Below, piece after piece: positions 17,478 through 26,994 of a DNA stretch of 64,000 nucleotides. Each line of letters opens with the position of its first letter. The stretch's first letter is position 1. The position numbers were made by a program, and so were the translations under genes. Source of the stretch: Acidobacteriota bacterium (GTDB lineage: Bacteria > Acidobacteriota > Vicinamibacteria > Vicinamibacterales > CAVVIG01); NCBI GenBank assembly GCA_016195265.1, contig JACPZW010000037.1, positions 55,965 through 119,964 on the forward strand, in the 5' to 3' direction. Below the pieces are notes generated by a model. The model did no database searches, was not told the DNA's origin, and saw only the letters and a list, made by a program, of their open reading frames with translations.

Positions 17478-18095
17478 ATGTCTCCCCGTCCCCGCGCCTC
17501 GACCGACGAAGCCCTGCTCGCCGCGACCTACCGCGTCGTCTCGCGGCTCGGCCCGAATCTCACGCTCGCCGACGTCGCCAAGGAAGCCGGCGTCTCGCCC
17601 GCCACCCTCGTCCAGCGCTTCGGCTCCAAGCGCGGGCTGCTTCTCGCGTTCGCCGCGGCCGGCTCAGGCGATCAGGGGCCGATGTACGCGCAGATCCGCG
17701 CGGCGCACCGGTCTCCGCTCGCCGCCGTCTACGGCGTCGCCGGCTGCATGGCCGGCATGGCGAAGACGCCGGAGATCCTGTCGAACAGTCTGGCGTTCCT
17801 GCAGATCGATCTCGTCGACCCGGAATTCCACAAACACGCGCACGCGCATTCGCGCGGCGGCCAGGCGGAGATCCGGAAGCTCCTGGACGAGGCCGTCGCC
17901 ATCGGCGAGCTCCAGCGGTGCGACACGACGCGGCTTGCGCGCGCGGTCCAGTCGCTGATGGGCGGATCGCTGGTCGGATGGGCGGTCGATCGCGACGGCA
18001 AGGCGATCGATCGCCTGCGCGAGGATCTCGACGTGTTGCTGAAACCCCGACGACGCGCGGGAACTAAGAAGGCAGAAGGCAGAAGGAAGCAGTGA
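17478..18095 (+). CDS. TetR/AcrR family transcriptional repressor
   Basis: 205 residues. The N-terminal helix-turn-helix is clear: TLADVAKEAGVSPATLVQRF followed by GSKRGLL. The ligand-binding domain is of the usual length and gives no hint of its effector. The last residues (AEGRRKQ) are encoded by a GAAGGCA heptamer run at about 18066-18090. It is divergent from the SDR gene, with the likely operator between, and overlaps the downstream MmgE/PrpD gene, so it probably controls all three. Confidence 0.9.
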   Translation: MSPRPRASTDEALLAATYRVVSRLGPNLTLADVAKEAGVSPATLVQRFGSKRGLLLAFAAAGSGDQGPMYAQIRAAHRSPLAAVYGVAGCMAGMAKTPEILSNSLAFLQIDLVDPEFHKHAHAHSRGGQAEIRKLLDEAVAIGELQRCDTTRLARAVQSLMGGSLVGWAVDRDGKAIDRLREDLDVLLKPRRRAGTKKAEGRRKQ

Positions 18096-19615
18096 TGATG
18101 ACACGCGAACAATTCCTGAAGTTGTGCGCCACGGGCGCCGTCGGCGCCATCGCGGTTCCGGTCGCAGGGAAGGAGCTTGCTCCGCCCGAGACCGTAGCGA
18201 CGCAATCGCCCTCATCCAACGCGTTCCCGGCGGGCGTGACCGCCGCGGTCGTGGCGTTCATTCAACAGTCGCGCTTCGACCGCATGCCGGACGCCGCCAT
18301 CACCGAAGCCAAGCGATGTCTCGTGGATGGTTTCGGCGTCGTTCTGGCCGGCGCGACGGTCCGCGGCAGCGCGATCGTCCGCGAGTACGTCAAAGCGTCG
18401 AGCGCGCCTGGCGCGTCGACCGTGCTCGGACCCGAGCGGATGTTTGCGTCAGCCGCCCACGCCGCGCTGGCGAACGGCGCGAGCGGCCACGCAATGGACT
18501 ACGACGACACGCAGCTCTCGACGACGCCGGATCGGATCTTCGGCCTGCTGACGCATCCGACGGTGCCGGTCCTCTCCGCGTCGCTCGCGATCGGCGAACG
18601 GCTCGGCGTGTCGGGCCGCGCGTTCCTCGAAGCGTTTCTCACCGGATTCGAAGTCGAATGCAAGATCGCCGAAGCGATCAACCCGAAGCACTACGTCCAG
18701 GGATTCCACAGCACGGGGACGATCGGCGTCTTCGGCGCGGCGGCGGCCGCCGCGAAGCTGATGAACCTCTCGGCCGCGCAGACGGCACACGCGCTTGGCA
18801 TCGCCGCCAGTCTGAGCGCAGGGATCCGCGTCAACTTCGGATCGATGACCAAGCCGCTGCACGCCGGGCGCGCGGCTGAAAACGGCGTGACCGCGGCCGA
18901 ACTCGCGTCGCGCGGGTTCACCGCGGGCGACGACGGCCTCGACGGCGAATGGGGATTCTTCCAGGTGGCGGGCGGCGGCGCCGATCTCGCGCGCATCGTG
19001 CCGATCCTCGGCCGGCCGTTCTCGATCGTCGAGCCCGGCGCGTCGTTCAAGCCGTACCCGTGCGGCTCGCTCGGGCATCCGACGATGGACGCGATGCTCA
19101 AGCTGGTGACGGACCACGACGTGAAGCCGGATCAAATCGCGCGCGTGCGCGTGCGCGCGGGCTCGAACATCCTGAATCCGCTGCGCTACAAGACCGCGAA
19201 GACGGAGCTGGAAGCGAAGTTCTGCCTGCCGTTCATGATGTCGAGCATCGCGCTCAGGCGCCGCGCCGGTATTCGTGAGTTCACCGACGAATTCGTCTCG
19301 TCGGCGCCCGTGCAGACGATGATGACGCGCGTGGAGAATGTGTTCGACCGTGACATCGAGGCGCGCGGCTTCGACAAGATGCGCAGCGTCGTCGAGGTGG
19401 ATTTGCGGGACGGCCGGAAACTGACGCAGGCGTCAGACGAGCGCTATCGGGGCGGGCCCGAGCATCCGTTCACGCGCGCGGACCTGCACGAGAAATTCAC
19501 CGATTGCGCGAGCCTCGTGCTGCCGCCCGACCGGATCCGGCGCGCGCTCGACGTGATCGAGTCACTCGAGCGGATCGGCGGCGTGCGCGAGCTCGCGCAG
19601 GTATTGACGACGTAG
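18095..19615 (+). CDS. MmgE/PrpD family protein
   Basis: 506 residues; alternative starts at 18092 (GTG) and 18098 (ATG) are within three bases, and GGA of the ribosome binding site is at 18085-18087. The family includes 2-methylcitrate dehydratase and cis-aconitate decarboxylase. Typical motifs here are GHAMDYDDTQ, GFEVECKIAEA, STGTIGVFGAAAA and SMTKPLHAGRAAENG. The first 30 residues (MTREQFLKLCATGAVGAIAV) resemble a degenerate export signal with only one arginine. No methylcitrate synthase or methylisocitrate lyase gene is nearby, so the substrate is open. Confidence 0.85.
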   Translation: MMTREQFLKLCATGAVGAIAVPVAGKELAPPETVATQSPSSNAFPAGVTAAVVAFIQQSRFDRMPDAAITEAKRCLVDGFGVVLAGATVRGSAIVREYVKASSAPGASTVLGPERMFASAAHAALANGASGHAMDYDDTQLSTTPDRIFGLLTHPTVPVLSASLAIGERLGVSGRAFLEAFLTGFEVECKIAEAINPKHYVQGFHSTGTIGVFGAAAAAAKLMNLSAAQTAHALGIAASLSAGIRVNFGSMTKPLHAGRAAENGVTAAELASRGFTAGDDGLDGEWGFFQVAGGGADLARIVPILGRPFSIVEPGASFKPYPCGSLGHPTMDAMLKLVTDHDVKPDQIARVRVRAGSNILNPLRYKTAKTELEAKFCLPFMMSSIALRRRAGIREFTDEFVSSAPVQTMMTRVENVFDRDIEARGFDKMRSVVEVDLRDGRKLTQASDERYRGGPEHPFTRADLHEKFTDCASLVLPPDRIRRALDVIESLERIGGVRELAQVLTT

Positions 19616-19669
19616 CGCAGGGCTTCAGCCCTGCCGTGGCGGACGGGCAGGCCTGAAGGCCTGCGCTAC
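19612..19669. repeat. Compound palindromic repeat between convergent genes
   Basis: Outer arms GTAGCGCAGG and CCTGCGCTAC enclose two inner hairpins, GCAGGGCT/AGCCCTGC at 19617-19634 and GCAGGCCT/AGGCCTGC at 19647-19664. It begins within the stop codon of the MmgE/PrpD gene and fills most of the gap to the convergent FG-GAP gene, so it could also act as a bidirectional transcription stop. The architecture is that of REP/BIME elements. Confidence 0.75.
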
Positions 19670-19684
19670 CTCTACGTGTCATAT

Positions 19685-21025
19685 CTAACGTCCCGCCGTT
19701 GCCCCGGCCGCGGGACCCTTGTTCTCGTACCAGCGGATCGCGCCGCCGGCGCCCGTGCAGACGAGATCGTTTCGACGATCGCCGTTGAGGTCGACGCCGA
19801 CGCAGCTGTTCATCGCCAGCTTGTCTTCGATGCGCCGATACGTCCACTCGCCCGTCGCCGGATCGGCCGGCGCGAAGAAGACGTGCACGCCTGGCGTGCC
19901 GTTCGGATTCTGCGCGGTGACGCGGCCATTGTCGTTCGCCACGATGTCATCGCGGCCGTCGCCGTTCAGATCGACGACGGCGATCTCGTGGCCGCTCGAC
20001 ACCTTGTCGAAGATCACGCGGCGCTCCCACTTCCCGCCCTTCTCCGTGTAGACGACGACTTCGTTGCCGTGCCACGGCTCGACCGACGCGAAGAAGCGCT
20101 TGCCGTCCTGCTTACCGACGCCGACGTCGCTCGCGCCAAGTCGCGGTGCCTTGTCGTTGCTATGACCCGCCGACAGCAGCTGTTTCTCAAACTTCATGGT
20201 GTCGCCACTGCCCGTCGCGCGGTAGAGCGCGATGCCTTCGAAGCTGGCGACGAGGAACTGCTCGCGCTTGTTGCCATCCCACATCACCGGCCGCACGCGG
20301 TGGATGATGCCGGGGATCTCGGTCGTCACGATGTGGCGCTTCCAGTCCTTCGGGCTGTACCAGAAGATCGACGCTTTGTCCTGATCGTAGGTCGGCGCCG
20401 CACTGTTCTCGCCGAGCAACGGCGCGTTGAGCAGTTCTTTCTTGCCGTCGCCGTCGAGATCCGCCCACGCGACGTGGTGCGACGTCGGGAATTGATCGAT
20501 CTTCTCTACCTTCCACGGCTGACGGGAATCGCCGTTGTGCCGCGCGATCCAGTTGAGCCCGGCGCTGTTGGCCGGCTGCATGGCGAACGAGCTCTGGAAC
20601 GCGATTTCCGGGATGCCGTCGCCGTCGATGTCGGCCATCGCCTGGTTCACGATCTGCTGCGTCTCGGGCACGATCACGTGTCGCGTCCAGGACGGGTTTT
20701 CGTACCACGCGAGCTCGGACACCGCGAGCGAGTTCGCGATGACGTCGGGCTTGCCGTCCTTGTTGAAGTCCGCGACGGAGACGGAATAGCCGCCTCGGAA
20801 GTTGGCGTCGATGTCGTGCGCCGCGAAATCCACCGGGCCGGCCGGCCCGGCGCCGCGAAGCGAACCGGCGGCAAGCGCGAGGACGGCCGCAGCCGTCATG
20901 AGACGTAGGGCGGGTCCTTTTGAAAAACGTAGGGCGGGTCTTCGTGAAAAACGCAGGGCGGGTTCTTTTGGAAAAAGTAGGGCGGGTCCTTTTGGACCCG
21001 CCTGAGCGAAGTATTTTGAATTCAT
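19685..21025 (-). CDS. Secreted FG-GAP/VCBS beta-propeller repeat protein
   Basis: 446 residues from the ATG at 21025. At least five calcium-binding-type repeats are visible: DFNKDGKPDVIAN, DIDGDGIPEIAF, DLDGDGKKELLN, DLNGDGRDDIVAN and DLNGDRRNDLVC. Such proteins form extracellular seven-bladed propellers. The conventional signal peptide (TAAAVLALAAGSLRGA) is preceded by about 42 extra residues, a tandem 8-residue repeat coming from a DNA repeat. The original start was therefore probably the ATG at 20899, and the export of the longer form is doubtful. Confidence 0.8.
   Translation of the reverse strand: MNSKYFAQAGPKGPALLFPKEPALRFSRRPALRFSKGPALRLMTAAAVLALAAGSLRGAGPAGPVDFAAHDIDANFRGGYSVSVADFNKDGKPDVIANSLAVSELAWYENPSWTRHVIVPETQQIVNQAMADIDGDGIPEIAFQSSFAMQPANSAGLNWIARHNGDSRQPWKVEKIDQFPTSHHVAWADLDGDGKKELLNAPLLGENSAAPTYDQDKASIFWYSPKDWKRHIVTTEIPGIIHRVRPVMWDGNKREQFLVASFEGIALYRATGSGDTMKFEKQLLSAGHSNDKAPRLGASDVGVGKQDGKRFFASVEPWHGNEVVVYTEKGGKWERRVIFDKVSSGHEIAVVDLNGDGRDDIVANDNGRVTAQNPNGTPGVHVFFAPADPATGEWTYRRIEDKLAMNSCVGVDLNGDRRNDLVCTGAGGAIRWYENKGPAAGATAGR
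20905..21003. repeat. Four tandem 24-bp units in a gene start
   Basis: Units begin at 20905, 20929, 20953 and 20977, each starting G(T/C)AGGGCGGGT. The last extends into the full palindrome GGCGGGTCC/GGACCCGCC. On the minus strand they are translated as an 8-residue repeat of the RFSKGPAL type. The same palindrome recurs at 27093-27150 and 49353-49378. Confidence 0.85.
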
Positions 21026-21065
21026 GGCGTCATCATCTCCCGGGTCCATTTGTTGTCAAGCGGTT

Positions 21066-21911
21066 TCACGCGCCGAGCTGCGCGGCAAGGTCGTTGAAAT
21101 CCTTCGCCGAAACATCGACCGACGCGTCCGGCTTCAGATCGGCCCGGCCGCCCGGTCCGTACTCGAGCGGCCGCGTGACGAACGCGGTCCGCAACCCGAC
21201 GCCTTTTGCCGCGCGAAGATCGCCGAGGTGCGCCGCGACCATCATCACGTCGGCCGGCGTGAGATCGAGAAAATCGGCGGCGGACTGATAGACCTCGCGG
21301 TCCGGTTTGTAATGGCGCGCGAGCTCCGCGCCGAGAATGCAGTCCCACGGCAGGCCGCCGAACTTCGCCAGCTCGGTCATCAGCGAGATGTTGCCGTTCG
21401 AGAGCGGCGCGATGATGTACCGCTTCTTCAGGCGCGTAAGGCCCGCGACGGCGTCGGGCCACGGCTTCAATCGATGCCACGCGTGATTCAGCGCCGCCTT
21501 TTCTTCCTCGACGAGTCCCGTGATCTTGAACTCGGGGAGGATCCGGTCGAGCGTCATACGGTGCAGATCGTCGAGCTTCGTCCACGGCAGCTCGCCGCTG
21601 CGGACGCGGTTCATGCTCGGCCCGTAACCCGCGCGCCACGCGTCGGCGAACTTCGCGCCGTCGACGGTGAAGCCCTTCCGCTGCGCGAGCTGCTGGATCT
21701 CGGCCGCGACCGACGATCGCCAGTCAACGACGGTGCCGAACGTGTCGAAGACCAGCGCCTTCACGAGCGGCGCCCTGGGCCGGTCGCCGGCCTGGCGTCC
21801 GGCCGTCGCCGAGGCGAGCGCGACGCCCGCCGGGCTTGCGGCCGCGACGGCGACGGAGCTCAGGCGCAGGAATGCACGGCGTGAGACGAGCGACTCGAAA
21901 TCGGTGCGCAT
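21066..21911 (-). CDS. Tat-exported haloacid dehalogenase type II-like protein
   Basis: 281 residues. A twin-arginine signal (SRRAFLRLSS, Arg11-Arg12) precedes a HAD-superfamily domain with the nucleophile Asp56 in VFDTFGT, Ser in PLSNGN and Lys in HYKPDREVY, and ending VMMVAAHLGDLRAAKGVG. The order and spacing match type II L-2-haloacid dehalogenases, which are normally cytoplasmic. Export by Tat is unusual for this family. The substrate is not proven. Confidence 0.82.
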   Translation of the reverse strand: MRTDFESLVSRRAFLRLSSVAVAAASPAGVALASATAGRQAGDRPRAPLVKALVFDTFGTVVDWRSSVAAEIQQLAQRKGFTVDGAKFADAWRAGYGPSMNRVRSGELPWTKLDDLHRMTLDRILPEFKITGLVEEEKAALNHAWHRLKPWPDAVAGLTRLKKRYIIAPLSNGNISLMTELAKFGGLPWDCILGAELARHYKPDREVYQSAADFLDLTPADVMMVAAHLGDLRAAKGVGLRTAFVTRPLEYGPGGRADLKPDASVDVSAKDFNDLAAQLGA

Positions 21912-21985
21912 GCCCGGAACGATAGCACCAGATCCGCGCTAGAATTCGGACTTCTCATTCCATAAAGCGTTCGACTGAGGCATCC

Positions 21986-24900
21986 ATGACTACTCGCCGA
22001 TCTGCACGCCTGACGCTCGCCGCGGCGTTGGCGCTCGTCGTATCGGCGGCCGTCACGCATTTCGCGCCCTCGCTCGCCGCGCAGACGCGAAAGCCGTCGG
22101 CCGCGCCGCCTTCACCGATGGCGCCGGCCCAGCCGTTCGTCCGCGATCCGAAGATCGCGATCGACACGGACTACACGGCGAAGATCAAGGAATACACGAC
22201 CGAGCCCTTCTTCACGTCGCCGCTCGTGGACTACCTGCCCGCGTCGAAAACCGTGCCGACGCCAAAGGCCATGATCGGCGATATCGCCGGCGCGCCCGGC
22301 ATGCTGCCGTACGCCGAAGAGGTCTACACGTACATGCGGATGCTCGAAAAGGCTGCGCCCTCGCGCGTGAAGGTCGTGAGCATCGGCAGGACCGAAGAAG
22401 GCCGCGAGATGATCGCCGTGGCGATCGCGTCCGACGCGATCATGGCGGCGCTCGAAGAGAATCGCGCGCGCCTCGCGAAGCTCGGCGACCCGCGCACGAT
22501 CAACATGGACGACGCGCAGGCTGAAGCGCTCGTCACGGCCTCGACGCCGATCTACTACATCACGGGTACGATTCACTCGCCCGAGACCGGCGCGCCCACG
22601 GCGCTCATGGAACTGGCCTACCGCCTCGTCGTCGACGATCACGAATACATCAAGTCCATCCGCAACAATCTGATCACGCTCATCACGCCGGTCATCGAGG
22701 TGGACGGCCGCGACAAGATGGTCGACGTGTACAAGTGGCACCTCGCGCATCCGGGGCAGAACTACCCGGGCCTCGTCTACTGGGGCAAGTACGTCGCGCA
22801 CGACAACAACCGCGATGCGATGGGCGTCACGCTGAAGCTCACCGAGAACGTCCTCAACGCCTACATGCAGTGGCATCCGCAGGTGCTCCACGATCTGCAC
22901 GAGTCGGTGCCGTACCTCTACGACAACACGGTCGGCGACGGCCCGTACAACGCGTGGATCGATCCTCTCCTCGCCGACGAGTGGGAAATGATCGGCTGGA
23001 ACAACGTCTCGGAGATGACGAAGTTCGGCATGCCCGGTGTGTTCACGCACGGCAACTTCGACACCTGGTCGCCGGGCTACCTGATGTTCATCGCCGCGCT
23101 GCACAACGGGATCAGCCGCCTGTACGAAACGTTCGGCAACGGCGGCGCGGACACGGTCGTGCGCGAACTGCGGCCCGACGAGTACGCGCGGACCTGGTAC
23201 AAGCAGAACCCGCCGCTCCCGAAGACCACGTGGTCGCAGCGCAACAACAACAACTACGAGCAGACCGGGCTGCTGACGTCGCTGCACTACTTCGCCGGCA
23301 ACGGGAAGATGTTTCTGCGCAACTTCTATCTGAAGAGCAAGCGGTCGATCCTGAAGGCGAAGACCGAGGGGCCTGCCGCGTACGTGCTGCCTGGCGACGA
23401 AGCGCGCCCGGGCGCGCAGGCCGAGTTGCTGAAAGTGCTGCAGAAACAGGGCGTCGAGATTTCGCGCGCGACGGCACCGTTCACGGTGACGATGCCGGCG
23501 AAGCGGACGAATGGACGCGGAGCGGCACCGACCACCACGAACAACGGGCAGGAAGGGCAGGAGGGGCGGGACGGAGCGGGCGGTCCGCAGGAAACACAGG
23601 GCGGTCGCGGAGGCGCGGCGCCGACTGAACCGCCGAAACCGACACCCCGCACTTTTCCCGCCGGCTCGTACATCGTCCGGATGGATCAGCCGTACAGCCG
23701 CATCGCGGATTCGCTGCTGGACTATCAGTACTGGTCGCCGAACGATCCCCAGAAAACACCGTACGACGACACGGGCTGGACGTTCCCCGAGTTGTTCAAC
23801 GTACAGGCGGTCCGCGTCACCGACGTGAAGGTGCTCGATGCGCCGATCGAGAAAGTGAACGGCGATCCAAGACCAAAGGGCGGCGTGTCCGACACGGGTT
23901 CGATCTTCCTCGTGAACCACAACGCCGACGTCGCGCTCGTCACGCTGCGTTACAAGTTCAAGGACGCGTCGTTCGAAGCGGCGGAGGAATCGTTCGAGGC
24001 CGCCGGCAGGAAGTTCGCCCGAGGATCGTTCGTCATCAAGAACGCGGCGCAGGTCGATCTTCAACGGGCGGCCGCGGACCTCGGTCTCTCAATTGTCGCC
24101 GTCGTCGCGGCGCCGACGGTAAAGACGCATCCCGTCCGCACGCCGCGCGTCGCGATTCTCCACACGTGGCTGACCACACAGACCGAGGGCTGGTGGCGTC
24201 AGGCGTTCGACGTCGCGCAGGTGCCGTTCACCTACATCAACACGCAGCAGGTCGCGGCCGACACGGACCTCCGCGCGCGGTTTGATGCGATCGTCTTCCC
24301 GCCCGTCGGGCGCGGACCCGAAGGCATCGTCAACGGCATGGCGATGTGGGGCAATCCGCTGCCGTGGAAGAAGACCGCGGAAACACCGAACCTCGGATCG
24401 GAAGATCAGACCGACGATATGCGGCCCGGCCTCGGCTGGACCGGCGTCGCACACCTGCAGGACTTCGTCAAGCGTGGCGGCCTCCTGCTGACCGTGATGG
24501 ACACGGCGGATCTTGCGGTCTCGAGCGGCTTCACGCCCGGCCTCTCGATCGCCGCTCGCCAGCGCCTGCGCATCGTCGGCAGCGTCGTCCGCTCGAAGAT
24601 GGTCGACGCGACGAGCCCGATCGCGTACGGCTACACCGACGACCTCGCCATCTGGTGTGAGAACGGACCGATCTTCAACGTGTCGAACATCCTCGGCGCG
24701 CGCGGCGGACGACGACTCGGTCCGGATGACGGCGGCAACCGGCCGACAGGACGAGGCACGCAGGACGATCCGGACGTGCCGCAGGGCCGCGTCGGCGTCG
24801 AGGCCACGCGTGAAGAGCGCACCGACACCTGGAAGGCCGTGCCGGTGACCGACGAGCAGCTGCGCAACGGCATCAACGTGATTCCGCCGTCGGCACGGCC

Positions 24901-25141
24901 GCGCGTCGTGCTGCGCTACGCGGACACGCGCGACCTGCTCGTGTCGGGCCTCGTCGAGCAGGGCGGCGAGATCGCGCAGCATCCCACTGTCGTCGATGTG
25001 CCGCTCGAGAAGGGACACGTGGTCGTCTTCTCGAACAACCCGATGTGGCGCGGCGAGACACAGGGCAGTTATTTCCTCGTGTTCAACGCGCTGCTGAACT
25101 TTGACCAGCTGGACGCGGGAAGAAAGCTGGACGCCAGATAG
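21986..25141 (+). CDS. Large secreted M14-family zinc carboxypeptidase (paralogue 1)
   Basis: 1051 residues with a signal peptide (residues 1-32). The M14 catalytic domain occupies roughly 100-430: HSPETG gives zinc ligands His197 and Glu200, and LHDLHES gives His305. A proline- and glycine-rich linker (about 510-560) leads to a C-terminal region with a class I glutamine-amidotransferase-like look. The protein is about twice the size of classical carboxypeptidases. A paralogue with the same plan is encoded at 41812-44841. It likely digests peptides outside the cytoplasm. Confidence 0.88.
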   Translation: MTTRRSARLTLAAALALVVSAAVTHFAPSLAAQTRKPSAAPPSPMAPAQPFVRDPKIAIDTDYTAKIKEYTTEPFFTSPLVDYLPASKTVPTPKAMIGDIAGAPGMLPYAEEVYTYMRMLEKAAPSRVKVVSIGRTEEGREMIAVAIASDAIMAALEENRARLAKLGDPRTINMDDAQAEALVTASTPIYYITGTIHSPETGAPTALMELAYRLVVDDHEYIKSIRNNLITLITPVIEVDGRDKMVDVYKWHLAHPGQNYPGLVYWGKYVAHDNNRDAMGVTLKLTENVLNAYMQWHPQVLHDLHESVPYLYDNTVGDGPYNAWIDPLLADEWEMIGWNNVSEMTKFGMPGVFTHGNFDTWSPGYLMFIAALHNGISRLYETFGNGGADTVVRELRPDEYARTWYKQNPPLPKTTWSQRNNNNYEQTGLLTSLHYFAGNGKMFLRNFYLKSKRSILKAKTEGPAAYVLPGDEARPGAQAELLKVLQKQGVEISRATAPFTVTMPAKRTNGRGAAPTTTNNGQEGQEGRDGAGGPQETQGGRGGAAPTEPPKPTPRTFPAGSYIVRMDQPYSRIADSLLDYQYWSPNDPQKTPYDDTGWTFPELFNVQAVRVTDVKVLDAPIEKVNGDPRPKGGVSDTGSIFLVNHNADVALVTLRYKFKDASFEAAEESFEAAGRKFARGSFVIKNAAQVDLQRAAADLGLSIVAVVAAPTVKTHPVRTPRVAILHTWLTTQTEGWWRQAFDVAQVPFTYINTQQVAADTDLRARFDAIVFPPVGRGPEGIVNGMAMWGNPLPWKKTAETPNLGSEDQTDDMRPGLGWTGVAHLQDFVKRGGLLLTVMDTADLAVSSGFTPGLSIAARQRLRIVGSVVRSKMVDATSPIAYGYTDDLAIWCENGPIFNVSNILGARGGRRLGPDDGGNRPTGRGTQDDPDVPQGRVGVEATREERTDTWKAVPVTDEQLRNGINVIPPSARPRVVLRYADTRDLLVSGLVEQGGEIAQHPTVVDVPLEKGHVVVFSNNPMWRGETQGSYFLVFNALLNFDQLDAGRKLDAR

Positions 25142-25145
25142 ATCG

Positions 25146-25298
25146 AGATTTCAGATTTAAGAGTTCAGATTTCAGATTGAAGGGAGATTGCAGATTGCGC
25201 AGCGGGCGGGCAGACCATTTGAAAGGGGCCGGTGTCTAATCTGCAATCAATCTGAACGCTGACTCCAATCTGAACTCTGAATTCTGAAATCTGAATTT
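25146..25298. repeat. Inverted heptamer repeat without ORF (array F)
   Basis: Left arm 25146-25198 and right arm 25236-25298 consist of (TTCAGAT)-type units in opposite orientation, around a 37-nt GC-rich centre. Thirty-seven bases from the start of the left arm are identical to the reverse complement of the right arm of the element at 28794-29363. Immediately downstream is the start of the next gene at 25317. It looks like an ORF-less relative of that element. Confidence 0.8.
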
Positions 25299-25316
25299 CC
25301 GCACGCGAGGGTCGCC

Positions 25317-26978
25317 ATGCATCGAGCGCTTTTCGGCCTCCTCGTTGTCCTCGCCGCGCCGACCGGCGCGCGTGGTCAGGCGCCCGCGCGTGACACTCCC
25401 GCTCCAGCCAAAGGCACGGCGAGCATTCGCGGCCGCGTCGTCGAAGCGGTCAGCGGACGTCCGCTGTCGCGCGTCGAAATCCGCGCCAGCGGTCCCGGCG
25501 CGCAGCCGGCCAGCGGCCTCACTGACGGCGAGGGCCGCTACGACCTCAACGATCTGCCGGCGGGCGCCTACACGGTCACCGCGACGAAAGCCAACTACGT
25601 GCGCGCCGCGTGGGGTGAGCAGCGTCCGGAAGGCCCCGGGAAACGCATCACGCTCGCAGACGGCCAGAAGCTCGACAACATCAACATCACGCTCACACGG
25701 GCCGGTGTCGTCACCGGAAAGATCGTCGACGAGTTCGGCGATCCGGTGACCGACGTCTTCGTCAGCGCGATGCGCTACGCGTACGTGCAGGGATCGCGGC
25801 GCCTGATGCCGAGCGGCCGCAGCGGACCGACGAACGACATCGGTGAATTCCGCCTGTACGGCTTGTCGCCCGGCCAGTACTACATCTCGGCAACGCTTCG
25901 AAATCTTGGCGTCCTGACCGACACCAGCGATCGGGTGGGGTATGCGCCGACGTTTTATCCCGGCACCGGCAACGTCGCGGAGGCGCAGCGGCTGACGATC
26001 GCGCCGGGTCAGACTGTGACGGGCATCAATCTCACGCTGCTGCCGATTCAGACCGCTAAAGTGAGCGGCACGGTGCTGGACGCCGAGGGAAAGCCGGTGC
26101 TGGCCGCGATGGTCGCCGTGATGCCGCCGTCTGTCGCCATGCCGATACCGTCGGTGATGTCCCCCGTGCGGCCCGACGGGAAGTTCACGTTGAACGGCAT
26201 GACACCCGGGGACTACACGCTGCGCGTCACCGGCGCGAACGGAGAGACCGCGTACGCCGACGTCAGCGTGAGCCGCGGCGACGTCAACGATGTGCAGCTC
26301 GTCGTCGCGAAGCCGTCGACGATTCGCGGCCGCGTCGTGTTCACGCCGGCAGCGGCGGACGCGCCGAAGCCTCCGCCGATCCAGGTGATCGCCGTGCGGC
26401 CGGATCGGCTGCTGGGCGGTGGCGGCCCGGGCCGGGTGAAGGACGACGGCACGTTCGAGATGACGGCGCCCGCGGGTCGCACGCTCATTGTGGCAGCGCC
26501 GGTCACGCCGGCCGCCACGGCGTCCACCTCCCCTTCCGGTCCCGCGTGGCGCCTCAGCCGGGTGATCGTGAACGACGTCGACGTCAGCGACACCGGCCTC
26601 GACGTGGCGCCGAGCGCGACCGTCGACAACGTGGTCATCGAGATGATGCACCTCACGAACGAAGCGTCCGGCCGCGTGACGGACGGCGACGGCAACCTCG
26701 TGCGCGACTGTTTCGTCATCGTCTTCGCACAGGATCCGGCGCGCTGGACCGCGCAGTCGCGCTATGCCGGCGTCGCTCGGCCGGGCATCGACGATCGCTT
26801 CCGCATCCGGCTGCTTCCGGGCGACTACTACGCCGTGGCGATGAGCGACGTCGAGCAGGGCGCGTGGACGGATTCCGAGTTCCTGTCGCTGGCCCGCGAT
26901 CGCGCTACGAAGTTCAGCATCGCGGATGGCGAGAAGAAGACGATCGATCTGCCGCTGTCTCCGGCGCCGGTGTTCTGA
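25317..26978 (+). CDS. Secreted carboxypeptidase-regulatory-like domain protein (paralogue 1)
   Basis: 553 residues with a signal peptide ending ARGQA. It contains successive beta-sandwich (CarboxypepD_reg / DUF1416-like) repeats, each with a pattern such as GRVVEAVSGRPLSRVEI, then DGEGRYDLNDLPAGAYTVTA, VTGKIVDEFGDPV and KFTLNGMTPGDYTLRV. Such proteins are extracellular, with adhesive or structural roles, and are very common in Acidobacteriota. No catalytic domain is seen. It is a tandem paralogue of the next gene. Confidence 0.83.
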   Translation: MHRALFGLLVVLAAPTGARGQAPARDTPAPAKGTASIRGRVVEAVSGRPLSRVEIRASGPGAQPASGLTDGEGRYDLNDLPAGAYTVTATKANYVRAAWGEQRPEGPGKRITLADGQKLDNINITLTRAGVVTGKIVDEFGDPVTDVFVSAMRYAYVQGSRRLMPSGRSGPTNDIGEFRLYGLSPGQYYISATLRNLGVLTDTSDRVGYAPTFYPGTGNVAEAQRLTIAPGQTVTGINLTLLPIQTAKVSGTVLDAEGKPVLAAMVAVMPPSVAMPIPSVMSPVRPDGKFTLNGMTPGDYTLRVTGANGETAYADVSVSRGDVNDVQLVVAKPSTIRGRVVFTPAAADAPKPPPIQVIAVRPDRLLGGGGPGRVKDDGTFEMTAPAGRTLIVAAPVTPAATASTSPSGPAWRLSRVIVNDVDVSDTGLDVAPSATVDNVVIEMMHLTNEASGRVTDGDGNLVRDCFVIVFAQDPARWTAQSRYAGVARPGIDDRFRIRLLPGDYYAVAMSDVEQGAWTDSEFLSLARDRATKFSIADGEKKTIDLPLSPAPVF

Positions 26979-26994
26979 GGCTCGCGAGGGACGT

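Noticed and set aside
22112..24064. 650-codon frame opposite the first M14 gene
   Set aside because: No domain, and composition typical of antisense frames.
25146..25298. Ordinary intrinsic terminator
   Set aside because: Arms are long, AT-richer than usual and periodic, with no GC stem followed by T-run; a repeat explanation fits better.
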